DNA of 64,000 nucleotides from Mastacembelus armatus (GCF_900324485.2 NC_046634.1:6403501-6467500), one strand, 5' to 3'. Positions 47,779 to 59,870 are shown, counted from the stretch's first letter. Made by a program: numbers and translations. The notes: a model not told the origin generated them from the letters alone.

Positions 47779-50005
47779 AAGTAGCTGTGTGATGGCACAG
47801 CATAAAGTATTGTCATACAAATAGGTTTTTATAACACAGATCTGGTTATGTATAGCGACGCACCACGGTGTGATGATGAGTTATTGTCCAGTTTTCCTAT
47901 GTTCATCAGTATTGATCAAAACATCACTGTGCTCACAGTATCAGCAAAGCACAGGCATTTGTGCCCTGTACATTCAGACAGATTCAAAACATGAAAGGAT
48001 TTAAAAGCACAAGTCTGGAGATTAAGATATTACATCACCTAACATTGTAAGTCTGCTATGAGGTTCAGCTTTCCTCATACAGTCATGAATATGATTTCAG
48101 CTTTATGCCTATAGATGTGTTCTTTTGCTTATATGTCAACTCAGTCACAGAAAGCGGAAAGCTGCTGGTGAAAGCTACAAGATGGTGCAAAAATAACTGA
48201 CCAATTAAATCTATTTTTTTGTTGTTTTGCATATTTACATATTAGTCAAAAGCACTGCAATGTTTTTATGTCACATTTTAGAAGGCTTATGGAATAATGT
48301 GTATTACAAATATTTCACACAACTGTTTTGGAATCTCAAACTCCTACTAAAACATGAAATGTGACTGTAAAAAGTATAAACCTCATGCACAGACAGCTGA
48401 CACAAAGATGTGGTTTTTATAAAACTCAATTCAAAGTCATGCAATTTGGTCTTTTGTTATTCCCATGACCAAGCATTTGGTGCTTTTGCAACCCTGCCAA
48501 GGTCTTGATCCCATTCATACAGATAAAAACCCTGATTCATCAATGCCCTTTGCACATTGTTCCCCAACCCCCTTGTTGTACCATTGGATGCCGGCAAAAC
48601 ATTTGAGTGTTTCATATGCTTCAATGAGATGATGTTTAAGTAACCCATCAGTACTGCAGTTGCTTCTAACTTGGCTGCAGTAAAGAAACTCCAAATATCA
48701 GAAAAAAAACCCTGCGAATGCCACAGGGATGTCATTATGGGAAATGTAGTATGACCCATAAAATTTTGGATATTGTAAGTTCTGCTCTGTTAGTTTAAAT
48801 CTGTCTCTTGTGAGTCCTCATCTTTATGGAAATGCAAAACTACATCACTTAAGTACTGGCTGGGAAAAAAAACAAAACAAAAAACAAAAAAAACATGATA
48901 CTGCACATTCTGATCACAGGTTTTGCAAGCATGCAGGGTTTTAGCCAGTTAATCTTTAATAATATACTAATGATCATTCAAAGCTTTTTAAAATGTTAAA
49001 TGTATTTTCCCCTACAATCACTGGTTTCCATTCACTCAGATTGACCCCAAGAGAAAATATATGGAGTTGAAAAAACAATAAGACAAACAAAAAAGTCATA
49101 AAAGTACACTGAAAATTTCAAGTATATTCCTGCAGATTTTTAAGAGACATTCTACCCAAATAATGAAGACCAACAGGACTGAGCAGTTCCAAAACAAAAT
49201 ATATTATATATTTGCAGCACAATTATTTATAAAATGGGTATCTGTCAATTAAATTTACTTCCAAAACAGGTTTGTTATTTGAACAACATGGAAATCCAGA
49301 ACATTAGCACAATATGAACTGTGTTAAGACTATAACAGCAACAACCCTACAAATAACATGAACACATTAGAAAATGCTTCTCTCAGAGGTAATCACTTGC
49401 TTCGCTACTTAATGAAAAAACTTAGCATAAGCACAAAGAATTCAAGCTTTAATCAAATATTGAAAGCATGCAGTGACAAATATATCTCTCAGGTTGCTCT
49501 AACAAGTTTTTGCTTTCTGAAGATCAGACCAGTTGCTTGATAATAATCTCTGATAAGTTTCACCAGGCTAAAATCTAATAAGAAAACACTCAGCTGTCAC
49601 CTCATGGTTTAACAGGATGACCATTCACTTTAGGGTCACAGCCAGTGGATTTCACATATTGAGCAGCTTCAATCCACCTGAGGCATAATTGGTCCAAACA
49701 CTCTGTATTTACACGTCTAATCCTGTGTTTTTCAAATCGTCACTTGCAAATTTATTACTTTAGTATGTTTAATGCTCTGTATGTAGTTTTTTTGTTAATT
49801 TCCAAAAATGGTTCCAAATACAAAATGAATGCTGAAAAACAAAACTGCTAAATAAGTACAGTAAAAATCACATATATAAAGTACTCCTATTGTAGGAGCC
49901 CATTTCAAGCACATATAGGTCACAGACTGGTCACAATACCACGGGCAAATATCTTCACATTATCGTATTGAGAAAAGGTAGAACATAGTTTTTTAGGCAC
50001 TGCGC
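47779..50005. other. Intergenic with a ZNF143/THAP11-like site
   Basis: No supported gene. A 303-nt minus-strand open frame (48457-48759) has no recognisable family. Inside it, the minus strand reads ACTACATTTCCCATAATG at about 48731-48748, close to the ACTACAnnTCCCA motif bound by ZNF143/THAP11 at many promoters. A-rich runs lie near 48868-48895. Confidence 0.4.
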
Positions 50006-50107
50006 TACAATGAACTGGCTGAAGCCCTATCAGATATGGACCAGAAGATCCTGAGCGCTGCCAACACTGATAAAATGGAGCAGAGGAGACGAGAAGCTGC
50101 AGCTTAA
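50006..50107 (+). other. Candidate orphan terminal exon, unidentified gene
   Basis: A clean acceptor (TTTTTTAG) precedes an open segment from about 49999 that ends at a TAA near 50107. AATAAA follows at 50245-50250. The frame reads ALRYNELAEALSDMDQKILS then AANTDKMEQRRREAAA, which is charged, helical and coding-like in composition, unlike its surroundings. I do not recognise the protein and see no partner exon upstream. It could be the 3' end of a plus-strand gene with long introns or a fragment of a dead copy. Confidence 0.35.
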
Positions 50108-50244
50108 CCCAACCCAAGACTATGATGACTGATTCAGTGAGCCTCCAACAACTTTACAGCATTAATGTCTTTGCGAAGAAATGATCAATGAGCCATAACA
50201 TGTATAACATTGGTCCTTTAAGATAAATAGCTGACATAGTAAGA

Positions 50245-50250
50245 AATAAA
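50245..50250 (+). promoter_or_regulatory. AATAAA after the orphan exon
   Basis: A plus-strand AATAAA about 140 nt past the candidate stop codon. It supports a plus-strand 3' end here but is weak evidence alone. Confidence 0.3.
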
Positions 50251-50736
50251 GACTCTTTCAATAATATACTGTGATGTTTTTAGACATTTTTCACATTCAA
50301 ATTTAACTCTCTAAATCAAGAGCTTTTGGAAATTCAAGACATATTACTTAGTGTTACCACAAGAAAATAATTCTCTGAAAATTATTACTAAGTTTACATG
50401 TCCACTGAAAAGAAATTAAATGCAAGCACTCCATATACTGAATAGTGTAGAGTAAGCCACTATAATGTAAATGTCAAAACAACTAGAACCATCAACACAA
50501 TTGAATAAGTGCTGCCTGTTTAGTGCTGGCTACAAACTCAGCATGACTGTACAGAAACAGGCTGTGAAACCACATCTTCAAAGATGCTGCATCATGCTGG
50601 AAGGGACAGCATACCATTGACTATATACACATGTTAAGGTCATAAAAAAGAGAGGCTGAGATGCTGTGCATGTGATGCTTCCTTTAAGAAGTGGTGTGTG
50701 CCTTTAGCCTACATGAGAAGCTTGGAGGTGTGACAC

Positions 50737-50991
50737 ATGGAGATGCCTGGTGGTTCTGCTGCTTCTGGGAGACAGATCCTGGGGGGGATACATCAGTGGG
50801 ACTTTGGCTCCAGATGGACCTGTGGGTATGGAAACATCAAATTCTGTAGAGAAAAATGTGCCAATAAGAGTCAGAAGGAGTGCAGATATGGAGATGAATA
50901 CACAAACATGACTGAGCTAGAAGAGAGACTAGTCAACATACACAAGTTTACAGCAGATGGATCTTCTATGGTGTTTGACTACAGTTTTTAG
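50737..50991 (+). CDS. Unidentified small Cys-containing ORF (doubtful)
   Basis: An 84-codon ATG-to-stop frame. The middle has four Cys in the pattern C-x7-C-x3-C-x7-C (TCGYGNIKFCREKC then SQKECRYGDE), loosely like a defensin-type Cys spacing, but there is no signal peptide, no Cys pair and no matching family that I recognise. No splice sites frame it convincingly. It may be chance or a relic exon. I assign no function. Confidence 0.2.
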   Translation: MEMPGGSAASGRQILGGIHQWDFGSRWTCGYGNIKFCREKCANKSQKECRYGDEYTNMTELEERLVNIHKFTADGSSMVFDYSF

Positions 50992-51095
50992 ATGGTGTCA
51001 TGTTTGGACGTGTTCAATTGTTTGTTGAAGTGATGTTGAAGTGATGTTTTACTATATGACTGCTCAAGAATGAGAATACATTTGAACCTGCTATC

Positions 51096-51101
51096 TTTAT
51101 T
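51096..51101 (-). promoter_or_regulatory. boll: Poly(A) signal of boll
   Basis: AATAAA on the minus strand, about 100 nt beyond the boll stop at 51202. Confidence 0.6.
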
Positions 51102-51201
51102 AGGTATGCATCAATTCATATCTCCTGTATTGCTATATAAAACAAGTTAGCTGGTGTATTATCGTTGCTAAATATATTTTTGTCTACAAGAAATAAGGAT
51201 C

Positions 51202-54200
51202 TTAAGAGCCAAGTGTTAGAAAATGTAGCACAATACTTTTTCCTTTTGGATTACAACATTCAGTCTTGGTACTGTTTTCTGCTCCTAACTTTCCCTGTAA
51301 CAGAAGCTTCGGTAGATTCTTCTGAGCACAACTAGCCTGGCTTCCTTCTGTGCACTGCTTGGTAACATTTACCTTTCCAGGTTCAAACTGCAAAACAATA
51401 GGTGTCATACCTTCTGTTTTCTGAGGACGCACTGGGTAAACTTGCTGTACTGCCTGCTAAAGTATGACAACATGGCAAAGTAAGCTAGAGTTCAGAACAG
51501 ATTTACCCTCATCACAGACAAAATCACAATAAAACACTATTTTATTTTAAAAAATCTGGATGCTACCCTTTACACTCTTACTTAGAATCATACTGTACAA
51601 ATGCTACAACATTTAACTATAAACTCAATAAGTCTCTCTCAGCCAACAAACTTGTATTGTGAACAAAACCAAAGAGTTAAAAGAACAAAAAATTATTTGT
51701 GGGGGTACATCCAGAGTTAAACAAATTTTACTTGCATGGCTGTCCTGTAATTTCTCTTGGTGAATGTACCTCAGTGTTGGGTGTGCCATGCTGAGGAGGC
51801 TGGACATTAGCGGAACGGTATTCTGACTGCTGGGAGCTCCTGATTGGATTTGAAGGCATCGGCTGCAGAACAAGAAAACACTGACAACAGGTAAATAACT
51901 GGCCAAATTCTCCTGAAGTAAAGAAAAAGCACAGCTTTATTTTGCCTACCTGAAAGCCATCCCATTGATACGGGTTTGGGAGATACTGGGGTCAGGGAGA
52001 GGTAGAAAGAAAGGAGTCTCTTAAAGTTCAAACCAACGATGCATTTGTTCAATCAGCAGATCACCAAAGGGATGAACTGACCTGGTAGGGGTGATAAGCT
52101 GGTTGTTGGTAGACTGGTTGAGGGGTCTGAAGGTGCATCACTGAACTGGCAGGCTGCAAGACAGGATACTTATGTATATCACACATTATGCAGTTATTCA
52201 TCTTTGTTCTCACTTCACTCTTGTCTGTGGTGTTAATATATGACAATTATCAGTTGCTAGCCTAGGTAAAATAATTAATATCTTGGACGCAAATGTAATT
52301 TTAATATATTGCTCTAACAACTCTTACTAGGCCAGCTGCCTTAGCTATGAAAAGTTTATCTGTGTTTACTCCAGATTTTTAAATATAAATACAGAGCCAG
52401 AATAGTACATTGCTGTGGTGAAGCAGCACTAACAAGCCTTCACACATTTTTTACAATACCAGATAGCAGACTGGTGTTTCTTGCCATTCAGATATGCACC
52501 ATATGAATTTATATGCCAGTTAGTAATTTTGCTATTTAAGTCAAGCGTTATATATGGGTGTGAGAGCAGTTAAAACTGACTGGCCAGCGGCTGTGGGCAG
52601 GAGGGTGCATGTTGTTGCAGTAAAAGTAAGCCAATCCGCTTTGGTGGGTGTAGGGATAGCTTGTGGCTGTCGTCAGGCGCAGGTCCCCACTGGACATCGG
52701 CAGAGGAAAGGCAGGGCCAGGGCTGGCAAAATGGACACTTCTAACTAGGAAAAGAAAACTCACTTTAAAGGCCATAATTTTATCAACAGAGAATTTTATT
52801 ATTAAGCTGGTGAACTACAGCGAAATGGCAAGTCACTTAAAATACTTCAAATAACAGCCAGAAGTCTTTCAGTGTCAGATGTTGACTTACTGTATCGTGG
52901 TCCTTGCCGTTTGCGTACAGCCGGACCAATGTTGAGCTTCTTGTCTTTGAAATAGATTCCATTACCCTTTAACATGCATTTGATGGAACAGAAACCACAT
53001 AAGATGATAAAGCCTGGTAGATGAGTTGCAAAATGCTTTAATGGTTTACTTTACTTACATCACGAAGGATTTTTAGTACATCTTCTTGGGTCTCAAATGT
53101 GACAAACCCATATCTGTCAAAATAACAGTAATTCTGTGAATAATTATGAGACTCAAAGGACAGGAAGTCATGGCTGCATGCAGTATTTTTCAGTCACCAA
53201 CTGTGTATAATAAGACTAATACAATCAACTCACCCTTTTGACAATCCTAAGCGGTCTACCACAATCTTCACATCTTTTACTGCACCATATAGAGAGAAGA
53301 CTTGTTGCAGTTCGCTCTCACTGACCTTCATAATTACAGCACACACACATTTTTGGCTGTGTTATAAAGCAGAAAAAGATAGCTTTTGCTAATTTAGTTA
53401 GGTTCACTTGCTCCTGAATGGATGATTTATTAAAAGCCAGCAGTAGTTGTGTGTACCTTGAAGCATCAGGAGTCATCTGTATGTAAGTTGGCTGAAATGT
53501 AAAAACCAGACTGGAATCTGACTAGGTGCTGTTTTTGGGGTATGTGTCACTGATTTGACAGTAGATGTACCTGTTGCATGATTGGTCAAAAAACCTATTT
53601 CTGAAGAAATATGGTGTTAGTGCTTATTAACAGTAATCCTCCTATAAATGATGCTAATTCTCCAGTTACATTTTCACACTGCTGACCCAGCCTGACTTTA
53701 CTGACATGCTCTGCTGCTCTCTAGTGTCTAACACAAGCCCAAACACAGTTCTTACCTTTTCGTCAAGTCCCCCGACAAAAATCCTTTTGGGAATAACGGT
53801 GCCAAAGTGGGAGATGTGGTGACTCAGGCTGTCAGCACGATTTTCTGCAGGCAACACCTCAGGGATGGAGAAGCTGCTGCCGTTCTGGGATGGACAATGA
53901 CAAAACATTATGATCTAATTATGAAATATTAACTTTACCTTGTTGGACAACAGTGGAAAAATAAAATATTACCAACTCAAGTGCAACAAAAAACAAAAAA
54001 AACTAAACATCTGGCTATTGAATGTTTCAAGTCAGACAAAGCTGATGCACCTGCAGCCAATAGATGAAATCAACAGTATGAGTAACTTTCATATTATAAT
54101 TATGTTTCTATTGTATATATTTTACATAACTTATTTATTATTAACCATATTTCAATGTCTTGGTCAAAAAAATGAGCTAACTAAACAGGCTTAGCCTTAG

Positions 54201-54625
54201 CTCTACATGAAATAACACAATTTGTTTTTTAATATATGTTTTGTATTAATAATTTGAATTCATAACTAGTTACCAGGGGGCTGATATATGTAACATTAAG
54301 TAAATTTTCCCTCTAGTGTAGCGGAGTAAAAGTCAACTAGCTTAACGTTAACTAATGCTAATTAACGTTGCTAATGCTAGTTAACGCTAACATGCTAATG
54401 GAAATAAATAAATGTAACTACTCAGTTGGGTCACATTTTACTGAAGAAACCGACTTAGCTTCCTCGTTGAGTAATTATGGCTTTTATAACTTTCTAACAC
54501 CATTTATATGACATTACATTGACATTCTTTCATTTTAGCTATCACCAAAACATTTATGCTAACGGTGGCCAAACGGCTCGCTAGCTAAACACGTCACTCA
54601 CCGCCGTTTGGTTTTCCACGTCCAT
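51202..54625 (-). CDS. boll: Boule-like germ-cell RNA-binding protein
   Basis: Ten exons: 54602-54625, 53756-53884, 53234-53325, 53059-53113, about 52892-52966, 52581-52744, 52082-52153, 51950-51985, 51770-51862, 51202-51456 (or 51453), giving about 331 residues. Boule is the founding DAZ-family member, a cytoplasmic translational activator of germ-cell mRNAs needed in meiosis. The RRM has RNP2 (RIFVGGL) and RNP1 (KGYGFVTF). ETQED and FKDKKLNIGPAVRKR match Boule rather than DAZL. A single DAZ motif follows (QPVYQQPAYHPYQYLPNPYQ). Phases join throughout. The exon 5 frame needs 76 nt, so its edge is plus or minus one. Oddities: the last exon begins at a tandem TAGCAG acceptor, and the Lys/Cys-rich C-terminal tail is not one I recognise from Boule. 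A GTAAAT inside it, after FEPGK, could be a used donor, so the true C-terminus may differ. Confidence 0.9.
54341..54400. repeat. Degenerate 19-20 bp triplicate in boll intron 1
   Basis: Three imperfect copies of a unit like TAACGTTAACTAATGCTAAT follow each other: TAACGTTGCTAATGCTAGT is the second and TAACGCTAACATGCTAATG the third. They are AT-rich with many TAAC/GTTA palindromes. Confidence 0.7.
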
Positions 54626-55417
54626 AGTCACAAAAACCAGGTTAATGCCCACCTCTAAAACACTTAGACAGGTTTTAACCCAAAAGAAATCATAACCAAA
54701 GATGAGTTTAACTGGTTTAACTGGTCTAACTACTCTGTTGCAGGTTCCTCCACGGCTCTGTGCACCCAAACGTCCCGACCCTTGCTCCGACTCTATGGGT
54801 CCATGAATGACCTCATCGGCCCGTACCATACTTAAGCTTGGAAAACATTTCATAAACAGAACGTCTGAACATTTTTACCCGTTATCCAGCAGCAGATTGT
54901 ATCTTTAACAATATCTTTTCCTGCCTGGAACAATAAAGTAAAAGCTGGAGTACACCAAGTCACGTTAATTAGTTAACTCCAAACCACCTGTGTGTGGTTT
55001 CTAAGGCGGAAACGTTAAGTTAAACATGAAAACCTGATATAAATCTTGGAAATAAACATGTCGGCTATAGTTTCTTCCCACTGGACACAAATGTTTGTGT
55101 TTAATTTTAACCATAGACTGTCTATGATTTTTTAATGTGAAAAAGAGATTTGAATTTCAGTCGGATTTGTGCAGTACCGCATACTGTCCACACAGGGGCG
55201 CCATTTCTCTGGAAATCAACACTATTTTTATGCTTTATGTTCGTTATAACATAGAAGTTTCTATGGACACTAATAATAATAATAGTCATCATCAGCATCA
55301 TCATCCTGTCATTTTATGTTTTTAAAGGAAGAATTGATTAATATTAAGCAGATTTTTTTTTTTATTTAAAAAGCACTTTCTCTCTCTGTCTTTGTTTTAG
55401 ACTTATATTTGCCTACA
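54626..55417. other. boll upstream region
   Basis: No gene is seen. On the minus strand the sequence just upstream of the boll ATG includes GATGAGGTCATTC, a CRE-like motif, at about 54805-54817. CRE sites are common in germ-cell promoters, but use here is inferred. A short AAT repeat lies near 55270. Confidence 0.4.
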
Positions 55418-55425
55418 ATGTATTT

Positions 55426-55795
55426 TTACTGGGGCAGCACAGTGATTTGGTGGTTAGCACTGTTGCCTCACAGCAAGAAGTTTCCTGGTTTGAAACCCAT
55501 CAGGGGCCTTTCTGTGAGGAGTCTGCATGTTCTCCCTGTGCTTGTGTGGGTTTTCTCCAGGTACTCTGGTTTCCTCCCACAGTCCAAAAACATGTATGTC
55601 AGGTTGATTGGTGACTCTAAATTGCCCATAGGAGTGAGTGTGAGTGTGTGAGGTTGTTTGTCTCTATGTGGCCCTGTGATGGACTGGTGACCTGTCCAGG
55701 GTGTACCCCTGCCTTTCACCCAAAGAGAGCTGGGATAGGCTCCAGCAGATCCCCGTTACCCTAAATAGGAATAAATGGGTGTAGATAATGCATGG
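55426..55795 (+). mobile_element. Teleost tRNA-headed SINE
   Basis: The head has an A-box region (GTGGTTAGCACTGTTGCCTC) and a B-box (GGTTTGAAACCC, near GGTTCGAATCCC). The body, GCATGTTCTCCCTGTGC, then GTTTCCTCCCACAGTCCAAA, TGGTGACTCTAAATTGCCC and GACCTGTCCAGGGTGTACCC, is a very common dispersed repeat of fish genomes, ending in a GGATG-type 3' tail. The direct repeat ATGTATTT at 55418-55425 and 55796-55803 looks like a target-site duplication. A few dozen differences from the remembered consensus suggest an old, inactive copy. Confidence 0.75.
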
Positions 55796-55803
55796 ATGTA
55801 TTT

Positions 55804-58800
55804 AATGTTACAAGCTAGTCCTTTGTCAGATGTACAAAAATTCTCTGGTGAAAGGGATTTAAATAAATAGATGGACAAAGTTTTCAAAAACAGGAAAGTT
55901 TATTTAGGTCCATGCACAGCAGCCAGAGCTTCAACACATCTTTTTTCCTACACTTAATTCTTAAGGACCCACTTTGGACGCTGTGCACAGCACTGATGGA
56001 GCTATAATTTCTCTGTGATAGGTGACAAAGTGCTCTGAAACACTGTCATTTACATTTTATGCCCCCCACCTCTTCCTCATCCCTCAGACCACAACAAAAT
56101 GACAGTACAGAGAGTCTCCAACAGAGAGAAAAGAAACGACTTACAGCAAAAAATACTACTAATAAAAAAACGGGGGAAAACAGGATTTTAAATTCTCTGA
56201 GGTTTTCCTAGGACATATCCATTTTATTGTGTATAAATTTGCAAACATGTTTGAAAGTACCCTTGTGCTCAACAAAAAGCCCATGGCGATTCCAGAGTGT
56301 AATTCCTCTCAGCCTGTGTTGCACATTTCCCACCTCCTTTCTCCACAGATTGTTTGTTCTCATTTGTGTAATGTGGGCCACACCATTACTTGTCATTCAT
56401 TTCCAGCTTTTCTTAATTGCTGGGTGAATTTGCCAGAGAGGTCTGACTGTGCAAAATGAGAAGGGCATGTTTGATAATTACAGCAATTTACAAGTTAAAA
56501 GTCCTTTTATGCTCCACAAAAATCATTTAAGACACAAGTGCTGTCAGGGCAACTTCCCTGGCTGTTTTAGTTTTCACTGAAAACAAAAGAGATTGAAGCT
56601 GTGTGGTTTTATTTTTTTGGCTGTTTTAGTTCTTTTTGCATAAACTCTGTCCTAGTCTAACTGCAAATGCAATTACTATTATTATTATTATCCTAATATG
56701 TTAATATGTGTTAGAAGCTGTTGTGTTACTGCTCAAAAGGCAATAACAACATACAACATTACAACATTTTGTTTCCAGTCATTCATGTGCCTTGTTTACC
56801 TGAAATGTCAGGACATGAGTAATGAGGCTTCAGCATTTTCAGAGTTGATCAGTGCTGCCTGGATGATTGAACTGTGGCATCATATTTATTACACTAAGAC
56901 ACAATGAACAATGCAAACGGTATTTAATTTGTGATAAAATAATCATTTTCTGCCCCCTCATCTCCCATGGGCTGATTAAATATGTGTGTAAACTGCAAGT
57001 GAAGTGTAAGTTGCCGCTCCACAGCATTTGGACAAACACGGACTGTGACTGTGTTGACGATACGTTTGTGGAGCTGGTGACGGTTCTCTTCCTGAACTTA
57101 AAAACACACACATTTGTCATTTGTTTTGTCAGAATTTTCAAATGCTGTTGTTTGTCTTGTGAGGACAGTTTAGTCTCAGACCCACTTCACAGATGAAACA
57201 CCAGCTCTGGGATTGATGACAAACAGGCTGGCAGCATAAAAAGAAACATATTGAAGAAATGGAGGTCAAATATCAGGTCAGATGTGCATGTCCCATCCAG
57301 AAAACAGTCATTTCACCTCAGTCGGTCAGACAGTTGTGGAGACAGAGGTTGATGAAGAATGAGCCATAACAGAAGGGTTTGACTCTGGCTCTGTAATTAC
57401 TCTACAAATCTCTGATTTCCCCCCTTCATCTCCAGACTATTTATAGCTGCTGCATTCCTCCCGGAGAATAAAATGATCTCTTTGAGACAGGACAATGCCA
57501 GAAATAACAGGTTTGGACAAACATTTGCTGAGGCGTGGTGGGTCTGGCTGACCATTACTGAGTTCCACTGTGGTTTCAGTCTACTGTTTTCCCCCTCGTC
57601 CATGTATTCATCTGTTATTCTAAATGGCAGTGGGTTTGCTGGAGGAGGTGTGGGGGGTGGTGGCATGTAAGATGTGATGGTTCAACAAAAGAGCTTGTAT
57701 GAACTAAGATGAAATCACTTTGAAGCAGGGTAGAGCATGGTGAGATTGGCTGCACTTTCTTTTTTTTGAGGGAAGAAGCAGAAGAAATTGCGCACACACT
57801 CATAAACATACACCTTCATGTCTGGGATCACTCAGGTGACTACAGGGCTCAGACCTCCCTCTTTGTGCCCCATTTTGTTTATGTTATAATCATAGGACTT
57901 CTCTGGTAAATATGATCAGCTAAGACATGTGGCTTTGAGTGTGAATGTGAATATGCAATCATGTGTGTGTGCTTTGCGTGCCATTGTGATTAGGATATCA
58001 GAGAAGGGTTTCCTACTGACTGTGTTTCTTGTCAACTTTTGTTTATCAAGACACAATAAGGATCATATGTAGCCTGTGCAGCATCCATGATTCATATTCC
58101 AACTTATTTGAAACAGTATTCACATCATACTACACTGAGAAAACGAATGACCCAGTGCTACGGACCAGATGACCCATTTAATTTGAGTAGTAAGACCATT
58201 TGACCTTTGTCAGGACTCTTTAGAGGAGTTCATGCTATCCAGATTATTAAACAGTTAGAAATCTACTCAAAGGCTGAATTCCTTTTATTATATGAATTCA
58301 GGTTAATCAATCTATTGTTGTCACATACATTAACTTTATTTAGTGGCATTATTTGGTAAGTTCATATGGCAATCTGCTGTGACTTTGGTTTTACTTCACT
58401 GATATAAGATGATAACAACAACAATCAAATGATAATAATAATAATAATGATGAGCCTTGTTACAGCAGATATTTTAATTTGAACAGGGAAGCTACAGCAG
58501 GTGTTTCTAATAACAGTAATGAGCCAGCATGCACAATACCAGCACCCTGCAACTGAAGAAAAAGCACAAGTGTAAATAATTGATATTTGCACCTGTGCTT
58601 TTTCCTACTGAAGAAAACCAGGGAAATTATTCTCTGAATCTTTCTCTAAAGTTCATTGAGACATGTAGATTGATTATGCACATTAAGCTAAATGATTCTA
58701 ACAGTTCCTCTCTGGTCATTTCATGATGATATTGACATAATTTAAAGCCTCAGTGCAAGAGACGTCTAAGAGTATCAAGCTGCTGTACACACTAACATAT

Positions 58801-59794
58801 ACTGTGCATGATACAAAGTACTGTGATTATCATAGACAAGTATTATTGATTAAGCCCATAAAAGATACATGTGTCAACAGTATTGATTCATAACAACATA
58901 ACTACAGTATTTTGTCTCTTCTCTGGCTTTCTTCAGTGGTTGTTTGCTCTTTTATGAAAATGCTTCACCACAACGATGTCGCATTCCACAGCAACACCCG
59001 ATGATTTCTCTAAATGTAGACATATTATTTAAGGTTTTATATGCTGGGGCCCTGGCTTTAGTTAGTGGGTGTGCACACACTGACCTATAATAAAGTAAAC
59101 ACACTCAACTGGGCTCTGGCCAGCGAATTAAAAGTAAAGCCAACTCACTGTTTGTTTTTACCTCAGATAGTTTGTTTGTTGAACATAGCAGGTACCAAAA
59201 CTGTAGCACCACTGACATTTGGTTATTTTCTTGAATTTTTTATGTGGGATCATGACTGGTAATGGTTATTTTCAGAGCTTCAGCCATCAGGCTCTTCTGT
59301 GACAGTAACATTTGTCCTTTACTGAGGAGCAGATTTAACCGGTACAATCTGTCCATCACCAAATGTGGCAGTGGGAAGAATTTCTGTAAAAGAGTAAAAC
59401 ACGTTTTTTCACTCTAATTCAAATTTTTGTTTAAATGCAGTCCTGCAGCGTACATGTTCAGACCAACATTTCTATGTCTCGAAGTAACTAATATGCATCA
59501 AAGGTGACAATAATTTTCTTTATACACTGTCTATAGCTCAAATCAACCCTGCAAGTCATTTGGGATCAAACCAGGGAATTGCCAATTGTAGCTGCAGTTA
59601 TTTACCAGTTTCTGCTCTATGTGACATTTTGAATAAAACATCATTCATGGGGGAGAGTGAGAAAGACCGAGGGGATGACAAGTCAAGTCATTCTGCTATC
59701 ATTTTGGTTGTAGGATCATGAATTATTTGGCAGGAAGATAACAGTAATTTTGCATTAGATTCACGGCCCAGTGCACCTGCAGATTCCCCCCCCC

Positions 59795-59795
<1 letters not shown>
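55804..59795. other. Gene-poor intergenic stretch
   Basis: No supported gene. TTTATT at about 55899 reads AATAAA on the minus strand and could end an unseen minus-strand transcript. Short ATT and AAT repeats occur near 56675 and 58434. A hairpin lies at 58558-58604. Confidence 0.5.
58558..58604. repeat. 47-bp near-perfect hairpin
   Basis: Two 21-nt arms (GAAAAAGCACAAGTGTAAATA at 58558-58578 is 21 nt and is cited by position; right arm 58584-58604) surround a 5-nt loop. They differ at two sites only, both of which would be G:U pairs in a minus-strand RNA. The direct repeat ACTGAAGAAAA occurs at 58552-58562 and 58607-58617. Confidence 0.85.
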
Positions 59796-59866
<71 letters not shown>

Positions 59867-59870
59867 CACA
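59796..59870. repeat. (CA)n microsatellite, about 37 units
   Basis: A nearly pure CA run with one CG interruption near its end, preceded by a poly-C stretch. Confidence 0.97.

Noticed and set aside
48457-48759. Minus-strand 100-codon frame
   Set aside because: No recognisable domain and no splice context; kept only as the setting of a possible ZNF143-like site.
51202-54625. DAZL as the identity of the RRM gene
   Set aside because: FVTFETQED and KDKKLNIGPA are Boule features; DAZL has a different RNP1 flank and HGKKLKLGPAI.
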